DNA of 34,753 bases from Longimicrobiaceae bacterium. Lineage in GTDB: Bacteria > Gemmatimonadota > Gemmatimonadetes > Longimicrobiales > Longimicrobiaceae. The DNA lies in contig DASRQW010000238.1 of NCBI GenBank assembly GCA_035696245.1, positions 1 through 34,753 of the forward strand, read 5' to 3'. The stretch's first letter is position 1; each line of letters opens with the position of its first letter. The translations under genes were made by a program, and so were the position numbers. The notes below the pieces were generated by a model, which was not told the origin of the DNA, made no database searches, and was given only the letters and a program-made list of their open reading frames with translations. Below, piece after piece: positions 1-7,879 of this stretch.

Positions 1-3
1 GGT

Positions 4-311
4 GCCCCCTCCCCCAGCCCCTCCCCCGCAAGCGGGAGAGGGGAGTCTATTCTGTTGCGACGGTGATGGTTACGTTCGTTTTGGCTACACGCCGGCTCGC
101 GTTTTCCTGAGGAAGGCGTTGGTGCGGAGACCCAATGACACGAGGCAGTGATATGACACGGCAACGAGCTCGACGCATCCGCTGATGCGCTCACCAGAAT
201 TCGTGATCGGCATCTCACCCCGCCGCGCCGAATCAGCGATGAGCTAACACTCCCCCCCGCAAGCAGTTCTCCCTTCTCCCGCTTGCGGGGGAGGGGCCGG
301 GGGAGGGGGCG
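4..311. repeat. Inverted pair of C-rich palindromic intergenic repeats
   Basis: Positions 4-43 and 271-311 carry the same ~40-bp element in opposite orientations, differing at about two positions. Each copy has a C-run/CCCTCCCCC block followed by the small palindrome CCCGCAAGCGGG and a G-rich end. The ~225 bp between them is visibly less GC-rich than the rest of the window and holds no credible gene. Dispersed palindromic intergenic repeats of this look are common in GC-rich genomes; a miniature mobile element is possible, but no target duplication is visible. Confidence 0.6.
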
Positions 312-360
312 TCTTTCCGCAGCGACACCGCCTCAGTACCGAGCCGCTCTCCTCCAGCTT

Positions 361-840
361 TCACTCCATCGCCACGCGGCGGCCGCGGTCGGCGACGCCG
401 TCGTCGAATGCTCCGTGGCGCGAGCGGGAGCGGGCGAGGAGGGCGTCGATACTCCACTCGCCGGGGCCGGAGAAGACGAAGTACAGGAAGATGAAGCAGT
501 AGAGAACGGCCGGCGTGCCCATGTTCGTGGCGGGGTACGGCGAGCCCGGCGCGTGGAACTGCCAGTACGCCACCGCCATCTCGCCGGATAGGATGAACGC
601 GACCGGGCGCGTGAACAGCCCCAGCAGGATCAGCAGCCCGCCCACCGCCTCCAGCAGCGCGCCGATGGTCGTCTGTGAGGTGAGGTCGAACGGCGGCATG
701 GGCGGCGACCCGGGCGGAGGTGGCGGGAAGCCGAAGAGCTTCATCGTCCCGAACATGAGGAAGGTCAATCCCGCGACGATGCGGAGCACGCTGAGCACTC
801 GGCTAGGCCACGGCGCACGCGCCGGATCGTAGATCGACAT
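361..840 (-). CDS. DoxX family membrane protein
   Basis: The 159-residue protein has about four hydrophobic segments, and its first, with the pattern RIVAGLTFLMFGTMKLFG, is the typical DoxX family opening. It ends in a short basic, Arg-rich tail. DoxX-type proteins are small inner-membrane proteins of poorly defined role, some linked to quinone-dependent redox steps or oxidative stress; the exact function here is unknown. The ATG at 840 is chosen because GGAG lies 6 nt before it, whereas the in-frame ATG four codons upstream (852) has no Shine-Dalgarno sequence. It lies 205 nt downstream of the SRPBCC gene on the same strand and is probably the third gene of the ArsR-led unit. A Pro/Gly-rich loop after the first membrane segment is slightly unusual. 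Confidence 0.85.
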   Translation of the reverse strand: MSIYDPARAPWPSRVLSVLRIVAGLTFLMFGTMKLFGFPPPPPGSPPMPPFDLTSQTTIGALLEAVGGLLILLGLFTRPVAFILSGEMAVAYWQFHAPGSPYPATNMGTPAVLYCFIFLYFVFSGPGEWSIDALLARSRSRHGAFDDGVADRGRRVAME

Positions 841-1045
841 CGGTTGCTCCATTTTTTCGGTTGATGTGCCCGCGATGCCGCCTGGCCCGCGGATGGGTTC
901 CCGCCGAACATCGAACTACGCCGCGATCAACGACCGCAAAACATCTCCCGAACACACGTGCCGGACGCAGATCGAGAGTGGTCCTCTCCACCAGCGTCGA
1001 TCCGGCGCGCGGGGATTCGACATCCGCGCGCCGGACCCGCTGCCC

Positions 1046-1528
1046 TCACGCGATATCGGCGACGCCGGCGAGGTACTCGGACAGGCGCTCGAGCGTCTGG
1101 TTGCCGCCCTCCACCGCGTACCCCATCACAGCCGCCCGCGCTTCGGGCGTGGGGAAGATGGTGCGGAGGGTGACCCGCGTCTTCCCGCCTTCTTCGCCGA
1201 AGGTGACGGTGACCTGGAAGCCGCGGCCGTCCTCCTCGCCCGTGCCGTGGGCGTACGCGAGCCGCTCGGGCCTCACCACCTCGGTGTACTCGATGAGGTT
1301 GGGATAGTCGGTGCCGTCCGGCCCGTGCATGATGAAGCGCCACACGCCGCCGGGCCGCGCGTCCTTCTCGTGCGTGGTCGTGCGGAACCCGCGCGGGCCC
1401 CACCACCGGCCGATCGCCTCGGCGTCGGTGAACGCGTCGAACACGCGGTCGCGCGGCGCGTCGAAGTCGCGGGTGATGACGAGCTCGCGGTCGGCGGTGT
1501 CCGTGGCGGCGTCAGTCGCTGTTGCCAT
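1046..1528 (-). CDS. SRPBCC / AHSA1-like (START superfamily) protein
   Basis: The 160-residue protein reads as a single SRPBCC domain. It opens with the family pattern ELVITRDFDAPRDRVFDAFTD, followed by a WWGP motif near residue 43 and the C-terminal helix ending in the ERLSEYL region. AHSA1-like proteins form a hydrophobic cavity that binds small ligands; which ligand is used here cannot be read from sequence. The start is firm: AAGGAG lies 7 nt before ATG 1528. The gene overlaps the end of the upstream arsR-type gene by 17 nt, so the two are co-transcribed and probably translationally coupled. ArsR plus SRPBCC is a very common bacterial pair, in which the regulator controls its own operon. 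The DoxX gene downstream fits the same unit. Confidence 0.9.
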   Translation of the reverse strand: MATATDAATDTADRELVITRDFDAPRDRVFDAFTDAEAIGRWWGPRGFRTTTHEKDARPGGVWRFIMHGPDGTDYPNLIEYTEVVRPERLAYAHGTGEEDGRGFQVTVTFGEEGGKTRVTLRTIFPTPEARAAVMGYAVEGGNQTLERLSEYLAGVADIA

Positions 1529-1862
1529 CTCGCTGCTCCTTGCTCTGAAGTTCGTGGAGGTACTCGTCCAGCCGGTCGAAGCTCTCGTCCCAGAATCGGC
1601 GGTACTGCGCCACCCAGTCGGCCACCTCGCGCAGCGGCTCCGCCTGTAGCCGCGACGGCCGCCACTGCGCCTCGCGGCCGCGGGAGATGAGCCCCGCCCG
1701 CTCCAGCACGCGCAGGTGCTTGGAGACGGCGGGCAGGCTCATGGCGAACGGCTCCGCGAGCTGCGTGACCGTCGCCTCGCCCTCCGCGAGCCGGGCGAGG
1801 ATGGCGCGGCGCGTGGGATCGGCCAGGGCGGCCAGGGTGGTGCTGAGCTGGTCGGACTGCAT
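1512..1862 (-). CDS. ArsR-family winged-helix transcriptional repressor
   Basis: The 116-residue protein is a compact winged-helix regulator. Residues ~10-80 show the typical ArsR pattern: LADPTRRAILARL, then a recognition helix with FAMSLPAVSKHLRVLERAGL and a wing containing SRGREAQWR. No CxC or Cys-rich metal site is present, so it is unlikely to be a metal sensor and belongs to the SRPBCC-linked, non-metal type. GTG at 1865 and ATG at 1862 are adjacent candidate starts; ATG is preferred because GGGAG lies 5 nt before it. It heads the ArsR-SRPBCC-DoxX unit. A dyad overlapping the -10 box of its promoter suggests autorepression. The ligand that would release it is unknown. Confidence 0.92.
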   Translation of the reverse strand: MQSDQLSTTLAALADPTRRAILARLAEGEATVTQLAEPFAMSLPAVSKHLRVLERAGLISRGREAQWRPSRLQAEPLREVADWVAQYRRFWDESFDRLDEYLHELQSKEQRDGNSD

Positions 1863-1888
1863 CACGTCTCCCGCTCGACTGCCCCATC

Positions 1889-1933
1889 AATTAAACCTAC
1901 TGGTTAAATACACCGACTGCCGCGCCGCGTCAA
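1889..1933 (-). promoter_or_regulatory. Promoter and dyad operator of the ArsR operon
   Basis: On the minus strand TTGACG (1928-1933) is followed after exactly 17 nt by TATTTA (1905-1910). Overlapping the -10 is an AT-rich dyad at 1890-1909, AACC-AGTA-GGTT with imperfect AT arms (7 of 8 pairs per arm). The AT-rich patch stands out in the GC-rich surroundings. A repressor bound here would block its own promoter, as expected for an ArsR/SRPBCC pair. Binding is inferred. Confidence 0.6.
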
Positions 1934-2014
1934 GGCTCTTCATCGGCAGAAAACCAACGAAGCGCCGGCCGAGGCCGAAACGTAGCGGCGGGCTGAGACG
2001 CGCATCCGACGCAC

Positions 2015-2054
2015 GCCGGCCGTACATCTACCGTTCTGGAGATGTACGGCCGGC
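2015..2054. terminator. Perfect 15-bp hairpin after the VIT/VWA gene
   Basis: GCCGGCCGTACATCT at 2015-2029 pairs perfectly with 2040-2054 around a 10-nt loop, starting 10 nt past the stop of the minus-strand VIT gene. No T-run follows on the minus strand, so it may act with Rho or as a transcript-end stabiliser rather than as a classical intrinsic terminator. Confidence 0.45.
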
Positions 2055-2063
2055 AAAGCGGCG

Positions 2064-5000
2064 TCACCGCGCGGGGACGTCGATGCTGGCAAGGTGGCGT
2101 ACGGCCGAGCTGTTGCCTTCCACCAGGCGGAACGGGAGGATCTGCACCGTGGGCCGATCTGCGTTGCGGTCGCTGCGCAGGACGACGAGCACGCCGCGGC
2201 TGACGCCCATCGCCCCGGCGCTGAAGTAGGTCACGCCCACGTGGTACGTGCCCGGGACGAGCTTGCCGGTGCGCACCACCTCGGGCCCGAAGCCCTGCGT
2301 GATGTCCTGGTACAGCTCCAGCCCCTGCGCGGTGGTCTTGTGGCTGAAGAAGCACTCCTCGCCCGCGGGATCGACCACGTGCAGGTCCACGTCGTTGCCG
2401 TCCGCGTCCCACGCCAGGGTCACGCGCAGGGCGTCGCGGCGTTCCAGGTCCACTCCGTACTCGGCTGCCTCGCCGCGGATCTCGGCGCGGCGGCGCGGCT
2501 CCTTCGCCATCCACGCGCGGAGCACGTAGCCCAACTCCTCGTGCACCACGCGCTGCGCATCGCGATACCACGCCGGGAAGGTCTGGCGCGTCGCATCCTC
2601 CAGCACGCGCGCGGCTTCCTGCTCGCGCCCGTCCTGCCACAGCATGAGCGCGAGATGGCGGTAGCCGTTGATGCGGTCCGGCCGCTGCGCCAGTGCGCGC
2701 CGCAGCGGCGTCTCGGCCAGGCGCGCGGCGTTCACGCGCAGGAGCAGGAGCCCGGCGCGCTGGAGAAGCTCGGGCTTGCCGTCTGCGACCTCCACGAGCG
2801 AGCCGAGGGCGCGCTCGGCCTCTTCGCGGCGGCCCAGGTTCACGTCGGCCTCGCCCAGCGCCTCGTAGACCTGCGGGTTCTCCGGATCGTACGGCTGCCA
2901 GTCGAGCGCCAGGTCGCGGAGCGCCGGCCAGTCGCGCCGGGCCCACAGCGCGTCCGCGAGCTGATTCCGCACGCTGCGGTCGCGCGGCTCCGCACGCAGC
3001 GCCGCGCGCAGGCTGTCCACGCGCTCCGCCGTCACCGGCGCGGGGCGCGTCCACGCCGGCGCCTTCATCCGCGCCGCCTCGCCCGCCGCGGGCGAGACCA
3101 TCTGCCCCGCCGCGCGGCCCGCGACCTGTCCCTGCACGTCTCCTCCCGTAGCCTGCCCTGGCACGACAGGAGCCGGCGGCGGCGGCGGTGGGGGAGGAGG
3201 TGGCGGCGGCGCGGGCGGCGGCGGGCCTGCCGACGCCTCGTCCGCGGCGGCGGCGGGCTCGCCGGCCTGCGCTTCCGCGCGCTCCTCCGGGGCCGCGTTC
3301 GTGGCCGTGGGGGGAAGGGGCACGTTCCCGTACGCCTCCCGCTCCCGGCGCGCCGGGAGCGAGTCGGCGTCCCGCTTGGGCGCCTCGGCCTGGGCGACCT
3401 GCAACGCGGCGGGGTCGCGGTCCACGCGGACGATGCCTTCCTCGCCGACGGCCAGAATCTCCGCCAGCGCGCGCCGGTCCAGCCCGAAGCGCCGGTAGTC
3501 GCGCTCCGTCTCCAGCACCAGCATGGTCGTGCGCGGCGAGAGCACGCGGTGCTCTACGGAGATGCGGACCTCCTCGCGTGCCAGAGCGGCGCGCGTGGAG
3601 TCGTCCGTGGTGCGGCTGGCGCGCTCGTCCAGCTCCTGGATGTACGCGCGGTACGCCTCGCGCTCCAGCAGCGGCGCGAAGCTGCCGGCCGGCAGCGGCT
3701 CCGCGGCGGCAGCCACCATCGTCCTGCCCGGCCCGCTCAGGCGCGGCGACGGACGCGCGCCGGGCTTGAGCCGCGCCAGCACCAGCACCTCGTCGCCCGG
3801 CTGCACGTCTTCTCCGCCCGCCGCCTGCACCCACTCCGCGCCGGGGTCGCTCGCCGCGAACGACACGCCGGGCGGCAGCGCGAGGCGGCGAGCTGCCGCG
3901 GCGACCCGCGCATCGAGCGAGTCGGTGAACGGGATGGCGACGATGCGGCCCCGCCCGCCCGTCATCATCCGTAGCGTCGCGGCGTCCTGGCGCGCGCCCA
4001 GCACCAGCGCGTGCACCGTGGTGGTGGTCGGGATGGAGTCCGCCGCGGCGCGAAGCTGCGCGGGATCCACCGTGCCCATCGTCCCCACGCCGTCCGTCTG
4101 CACCACGATCATCGCGTCGGGCCGCGAGCGAGCGACGGATGCCGCGTCCCGCAGCACGGCGCCCAGGTCGGTGCCGCCCAGGTAGCGCCGCGCCCGCAGC
4201 GCCGCGCCGACCCGCGCCGCGACCTGCGCCGCCGAGCCGGAGGCGATCCGCGTGACGCGGTGGTCGAACGCCCGCACCTCCACCGCGTCGCGCTCCGGCA
4301 GCGCGGCCAGCAGCCGCTCGACCGCGCGGATCCGGTGCTCCGCCCCGTCGGCGCCCGACGCGGAGGTGTCGAGATAGAAGACCCAGCCCCGCGCACCGGC
4401 ATCCATCGGCCGCGGCTGCACGGCGGGCCGGAACGCCGCCACGTAGAACCCGCCGGCCGACAGCACCTGTGCGGCGGAGGCACCGGCGTCGGCCCGCCAC
4501 GCCACCTGGAGGTCGTGATCGGGGACGAAATCCTCGTCCGAGCGGTTGATGATGCGCACCGCGCCCGCGTTGCGCACCCGGCCCGGACCGGCGGCCTGTA
4601 TGAACGTCTCCTGCCGTCCCGTCTCGCCCGGCAGGCCACGGAAGCTGCCATGGAAGGTGAAGAGCCCCACCTTCGGCAGCCCGCGCAGCGGCAGGCTCCA
4701 GCTGCGCTCGCCGCCCGTCTGCCGCAGCAGCGACGTGTAGCCCAGCACCAGCCGCACCGTCCCGCCCGCCTCGATGGGGAACACGCGCGCCGAGAAGCGG
4801 TTGCCCGCCTCCTGGTCCAGCATGGCCGGGTCGCGCAGCTCGTGCAGGATCTGATCGTAGACCTGGTGCGCGCGCAGCCGCTCCACGACCTCGCCCTCCA
4901 TGAGGTGCCCATCCACCTCCTTGGCGAAGCGGCTCACCGTAGCGCCCTCGGGCAGCACGGCGCTGAACCGCCCCTCCATGCGCCGCTGGCGCGGGTTGCG

Positions 5001-5300
5001 GAAGCGCATCTCCACCTCGGTCAGCGCGAGCATGCCGTGCACCGCCGTCCGCACGTCCAGCCGCTCCAGCACAAGGTCCTGCCCGTCGGGGTCGGACAGC
5101 GCGAAAGGCGACGGCGCGGGCGCGGTGTCGGGCGAGGCCGCCAGCAGGTGGATGTTCGCTGCGGGCCCGGTAGATGGGTCGCGCGCCAGCCCGGCGGCGG
5201 GCAGCGCGGCCAGACCCGCAAGGGGCAGCAGGATGCGGAGATGTCTGAAGAGCGTCACGGGAAGGCGCGGGTGTGGAGGATGGGACCACGGAAAAGGCAC
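2064..5300 (-). CDS. VIT - VWA - TPR - DUF2135 exported protein
   Basis: The protein is about 1078 residues. A signal peptide (hydrophobic stretch around residues 20-40) is followed by a VIT domain (~72-200), with the family pattern LTEVEMRFRNP and GNRFSARVFPIEAG. A VWA domain follows (~300-480), with an intact MIDAS motif DTSAS near residue 305. Then come a linker with a long poly-proline stretch (~690-707), TPR-like helices (~735-900) and a C-terminal DUF2135 domain (~955-1078). VIT/VWA proteins usually act in adhesion or as extracytoplasmic scaffolds; no enzyme motif is visible. The longest frame opens at GTG 5300, but GTG 5258 would put the signal peptide right at the N-terminus (about 1064 aa) and is equally plausible. 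It stands alone on its strand. The family is clear, the role unknown. Confidence 0.88.
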   Translation of the reverse strand: MPFPWSHPPHPRLPVTLFRHLRILLPLAGLAALPAAGLARDPSTGPAANIHLLAASPDTAPAPSPFALSDPDGQDLVLERLDVRTAVHGMLALTEVEMRFRNPRQRRMEGRFSAVLPEGATVSRFAKEVDGHLMEGEVVERLRAHQVYDQILHELRDPAMLDQEAGNRFSARVFPIEAGGTVRLVLGYTSLLRQTGGERSWSLPLRGLPKVGLFTFHGSFRGLPGETGRQETFIQAAGPGRVRNAGAVRIINRSDEDFVPDHDLQVAWRADAGASAAQVLSAGGFYVAAFRPAVQPRPMDAGARGWVFYLDTSASGADGAEHRIRAVERLLAALPERDAVEVRAFDHRVTRIASGSAAQVAARVGAALRARRYLGGTDLGAVLRDAASVARSRPDAMIVVQTDGVGTMGTVDPAQLRAAADSIPTTTTVHALVLGARQDAATLRMMTGGRGRIVAIPFTDSLDARVAAAARRLALPPGVSFAASDPGAEWVQAAGGEDVQPGDEVLVLARLKPGARPSPRLSGPGRTMVAAAAEPLPAGSFAPLLEREAYRAYIQELDERASRTTDDSTRAALAREEVRISVEHRVLSPRTTMLVLETERDYRRFGLDRRALAEILAVGEEGIVRVDRDPAALQVAQAEAPKRDADSLPARREREAYGNVPLPPTATNAAPEERAEAQAGEPAAAADEASAGPPPPAPPPPPPPPPPPPAPVVPGQATGGDVQGQVAGRAAGQMVSPAAGEAARMKAPAWTRPAPVTAERVDSLRAALRAEPRDRSVRNQLADALWARRDWPALRDLALDWQPYDPENPQVYEALGEADVNLGRREEAERALGSLVEVADGKPELLQRAGLLLLRVNAARLAETPLRRALAQRPDRINGYRHLALMLWQDGREQEAARVLEDATRQTFPAWYRDAQRVVHEELGYVLRAWMAKEPRRRAEIRGEAAEYGVDLERRDALRVTLAWDADGNDVDLHVVDPAGEECFFSHKTTAQGLELYQDITQGFGPEVVRTGKLVPGTYHVGVTYFSAGAMGVSRGVLVVLRSDRNADRPTVQILPFRLVEGNSSAVRHLASIDVPAR

Positions 5301-5675
5301 GCTGTGGAACGCCCCGCATCTTACGCTTCTGCCACAACTCCGTCCAGTATTCGTCGGATGAGCGGCATCCCATCCCCCGCTCCACTACGCTTGAACCCCC
5401 GGGAGATGCGGATCAACCCGCTCGTTCGCCGCTTTGCGATCCAGCGAACCGCACATCGATCGGCGGGATACGCCGATGACGCTCTCTCGATCGGGTAGAT
5501 CGCATCTGGCGAGGTCGCACTCTCTCCAGCAGCCGGCGAAGCCGCGGCTCATATCGAACGCGGCATCTACCAACGAATCGGCGCGCGGACCGAAGCATCG
5601 ATCCACGCGCCGTTCGTCGTCTGCTCATCCTCCGTCGTCGCCAACCCGGAGGAAGATCACTCGTCGGAGAAGCGA
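5301..5675. other. Gene-free stretch upstream of the VIT/VWA gene
   Basis: No credible gene is seen. A weak minus-strand promoter candidate is TGGACG, 17 nt, TAAGAT (5318-5323); if real it favours the GTG 5258 start of the VIT gene. Small dyads lie at 5459-5477 (ATCGGCG/CGCCGAT) and 5629-5652 (CCTCCG/CGGAGG); the latter sits just past the small lipoprotein gene and may help end its transcript. The dispersed motif GGGAGATGCGGA is at 5401-5412. Confidence 0.35.
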
Positions 5676-5909
5676 TCAGAAGCCGCCGCCGCCCCCGCCG
5701 CCGCTCCCACCGCCGCTGGTGTTGCCGGAGCAGTCGCCCTCGGTGCCCACGAAGACGAACTTCTTGAGCGTGTAGTTATACGAGTACAAGTAGTGGCAGG
5801 CCGTGTCCCGGCGCACGGCGGACCGCTTGGCCGCCAGATCGGGCGCGGTGGGGCTGGACGAGCAGGCGCCCAGCAAGAGCGGAAGGAGGAAGACGAGACG
5901 GCGCGGCAT
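5676..5909 (-). CDS. Small Gly-rich lipoprotein, function unknown
   Basis: A 77-residue protein with a type II signal peptide: a basic start, a Leu-rich core and the lipobox LLGAC with Cys16 as lipidation site. The mature part is only ~60 residues. It contains two more cysteines (in DTACHYL and GDCSG), which could form a disulfide, and ends in a Gly-rich tail. Start ATG 5909 is chosen because GGAG lies 6 nt upstream and the signal peptide begins there; the same frame is open further upstream but those residues are not signal-like. The family is not recognised. The location is presumably an envelope membrane facing the periplasm. A strong hairpin (5950-5981) lies in the probable 5' leader. Confidence 0.72.
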   Translation of the reverse strand: MPRRLVFLLPLLLGACSSSPTAPDLAAKRSAVRRDTACHYLYSYNYTLKKFVFVGTEGDCSGNTSGGGSGGGGGGGF

Positions 5910-5949
5910 CGTGCACTCCGGGGTTGCAAGGGTGGGATTTTCCGCCAGG

Positions 5950-5990
5950 ATCGTACACTTCCCCTGGGGGAGGCGTACGATCGCAGGATA
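5950..5990 (-). promoter_or_regulatory. Weak promoter and 5' hairpin before the small lipoprotein
   Basis: On the minus strand TTGTGT, 18 nt, TATCCT (5985-5990) is a weak promoter candidate with a start near 5978. Immediately downstream is a two-part stem: ATCGTAC (5950-5956) with GTACGAT (5975-5981), and inside it CTTCCCC with GGGGAGG containing one G-T wobble. A hairpin at the very 5' end would protect the mRNA; other roles are open. Confidence 0.35.
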
Positions 5991-6165
5991 GGGATGCCCG
6001 GTCCGGAAACACAAGCATCTCGATCTCGAGCCCGCTCCCCTGCACCATTTCCGCAGCTATGCCTCCGAACGTCGCATCTCCATTCGCTATTCACGAAGGA
6101 TGGACGGCGCTCGGCGTCGAGCAGCCGGAGCGAGCGCCGGGTGCCCGTCCCGTGCCCGGCCGCGC

Positions 6166-7566
6166 TCAGACCACGGCGCGCATCGGGGCCGGGGCGGGCT
6201 CGTCCACGCTTGCGGGCGCCCCGAGGTCGGACGAGCGGAGGAGGCGGCTGGTGACCGCGCCGGCCGTCATCGCGCCGTTGACGTTGATGGCGGTGCGCCC
6301 CATGTCGATCAGCGGCTCGATGGAGATGAGCAGCCCCGCGAGCGCCACGGGCAGGTTCATGGCCGACAGCACCACGATGGCAGCAAACGTGGCGCCGCCG
6401 CCCACCCCCGCGATGCCGAACGAGCCCAGCGTGACCACCAGGACGAGCGTGAGGATGAAGTGCATGCTCGTGGGGTCCACGCCCGCGCTGGGCGCGATCA
6501 TCACCGCCAGCATGGCCGGGTACAGCCCCGCGCACCCGTTCTGCCCGATGGTGGCGCCGAAGCTCGCCGCGAAGTTGGCGATGGCCGGCGGCACGCCCAG
6601 CCTGTCCACCTGCGCCTCCACGTTCAGCGGGATCGTCGCCGCGCTCGAGCGCGAGGTGAACGCGAACGTCAGCACCGGCCACACCTGCCTGTAGTAGCGC
6701 CACGGGTTGACGCCGGCCAGCGCCAGGGCTGCCGCGTGCACGCCCAGGATCAGCGCCAGACCCACGTACGACGCCGCCACGAAGCGGATCAGCCCCAGCA
6801 CGTCTGCCGGGTCCGACGTGGCGACCACCTTCGTCATCAGCGCCAGCACGCCGTACGGCGTAAGGCGGATGACCATGCGCACCAGGCGCATCACCAGCTT
6901 CTGCACGGTGTCGATGCCGGCCGCCACGCGCCGCCCGGCCTCCGGGTCGCTCCGCCGCAGGCCCAGCGCCGCCACCCCCAGCAGCGCCGCGAAGACGACG
7001 ACGGCGATCATGGACGTGGGCCGCGAGCCCGCCAGGTCCGCGAACGGGTTGGTGGGGATGAAGGAGAGGAGGAGCTGCGGTACGTCCAGCCCCGCGACCT
7101 CCGTCGCCTTGCCTTCGATCACCGCGGCCTGCGCCACCTCGCGCGTCCCGCGCACGAGGCCGCCCACCTGGAGCCCGAACAGCCGCGCCATCCCGATCCC
7201 GATGGCGGCGGAGATGGCGGTGGTCACCATCAGCATGCCCAGCACGCCCGCGCCGATCTTCCCCAGCGCCCGCGCGTCGTCCAGCCGCGTCACGGCGGAG
7301 AGGATGGAGACCAGCACCAGCGGCGTGACGATCATCTGGAGCAGCCGCACGTACGCGCCGCCCACCACGCCCACCCAGCTCACCGTGCCCTCCACCGCCG
7401 GCGAGCCCGTGCCGTACACCGCCTGCATCGCCGCCCCCAGCGCCGCGCCGAGCACCAGCGCCACCAGCACGTTCTTCGACAGCGCCGCGCCGCCCTTCCC
7501 GCGCCGCGCCAGCCACGCGAGCGCCAGCGCGAACACCGCCAGGTTCAGCATCACCGCGTAGATCAT
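6166..7566 (-). CDS. tcyP: TcyP-like L-cystine symporter (DAACS family)
   Basis: A 466-residue sodium- or proton-coupled symporter of the dicarboxylate/amino acid:cation family with multiple membrane segments. The diagnostic stretch TSRSSAATIPLN at about residue 305 is the hallmark of the TcyP/YdjN cystine branch, whereas glutamate transporters have a serine-rich SSSA-type motif in the re-entrant loop. The length matches TcyP (about 463 residues). The C-terminal half keeps the second loop and a GRTAINVNG motif. Start ATG 7566 is supported by GGAGAG 5 nt upstream; earlier in-frame codons encode non-membrane sequence. The gene is preceded by a leader with a Cys-rich ORF and an intrinsic terminator, which independently supports a cysteine/cystine role. 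The branch assignment rests on remembered family motifs. Confidence 0.88.
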   Translation of the reverse strand: MIYAVMLNLAVFALALAWLARRGKGGAALSKNVLVALVLGAALGAAMQAVYGTGSPAVEGTVSWVGVVGGAYVRLLQMIVTPLVLVSILSAVTRLDDARALGKIGAGVLGMLMVTTAISAAIGIGMARLFGLQVGGLVRGTREVAQAAVIEGKATEVAGLDVPQLLLSFIPTNPFADLAGSRPTSMIAVVVFAALLGVAALGLRRSDPEAGRRVAAGIDTVQKLVMRLVRMVIRLTPYGVLALMTKVVATSDPADVLGLIRFVAASYVGLALILGVHAAALALAGVNPWRYYRQVWPVLTFAFTSRSSAATIPLNVEAQVDRLGVPPAIANFAASFGATIGQNGCAGLYPAMLAVMIAPSAGVDPTSMHFILTLVLVVTLGSFGIAGVGGGATFAAIVVLSAMNLPVALAGLLISIEPLIDMGRTAINVNGAMTAGAVTSRLLRSSDLGAPASVDEPAPAPMRAVV

Positions 7567-7683
7567 GGTCTCTCCAGGCGCTCTCGCCGCAGCGGCGTGC
7601 CATTCGGGGAATCGTGAAACCGGCTCTCCGGAGATGGAGTACGTCCGTTCGGGGGCGCCGCCAGAACCCGCGGACAACAAAAA

Positions 7684-7705
7684 GCCCTCCCGAAGAGGGG
7701 AGGGC
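7684..7705 (-). terminator. Intrinsic terminator (attenuator) in the tcyP leader
   Basis: On the minus strand GCCCTCCC and GGGAGGGC form a perfect 8-bp stem around a 6-nt loop (arms 7698-7705 and 7684-7691), followed at once by five T residues (7679-7683) and a further T-rich stretch. It lies 32 nt after the stop of the Cys-rich leader ORF and about 115 nt before the tcyP start, in the orientation that would stop transcription before tcyP. Confidence 0.85.
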
Positions 7706-7737
7706 CGGAACGGTCGATCGCGCGCTATCCGCTCGAT

Positions 7738-7830
7738 CTACGCGCGCGCCACCACGCGCGCCCGCCCACCCGACTCCCCCACCGGAGAGGCGCAGCGACA
7801 ACAGCAGGCGGAAGCGAAGATGGCGAGCAT
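7738..7830 (-). CDS. Cys-rich leader peptide of the tcyP attenuator
   Basis: A 30-codon ORF on the minus strand from ATG 7830 to TAG 7738. Residues 8-13 read ACCCRC, so codons 9-11 and 13 are Cys (TGC TGT TGT, then TGC). Two of them are TGT, a disfavoured codon in so GC-rich a genome. The ATG is the first one downstream of the predicted transcription start (about 43 nt), but no Shine-Dalgarno sequence is visible. The ORF ends 32 nt before an intrinsic terminator, and the next gene is a cystine transporter. This is the classical layout of amino-acid attenuation: scarce Cys-tRNA would stall the ribosome on the Cys codons and favour readthrough. The peptide itself need not have a function. Confidence 0.72.
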   Translation of the reverse strand: MLAIFASACCCRCASPVGESGGRARVVARA

Positions 7831-7879
7831 GGTCGGTCGGTAGATGGAATTCGCGCGTCGGATGATTCGATGCTTCCGG

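Noticed and set aside
1930-5385. A 1151-codon open frame on the minus strand overlapping the VIT/VWA gene
   Set aside because: It is a shifted frame of the VIT/VWA gene, Arg/Gly/Ala-rich with no domain; long open frames are expected in GC-rich DNA.
7620-7660. Extension of tcyP to an upstream in-frame start at 7680
   Set aside because: The extra residues are not membrane-like, and ATG 7566 has a good ribosome site; 7680 lies in the terminator's T-run.
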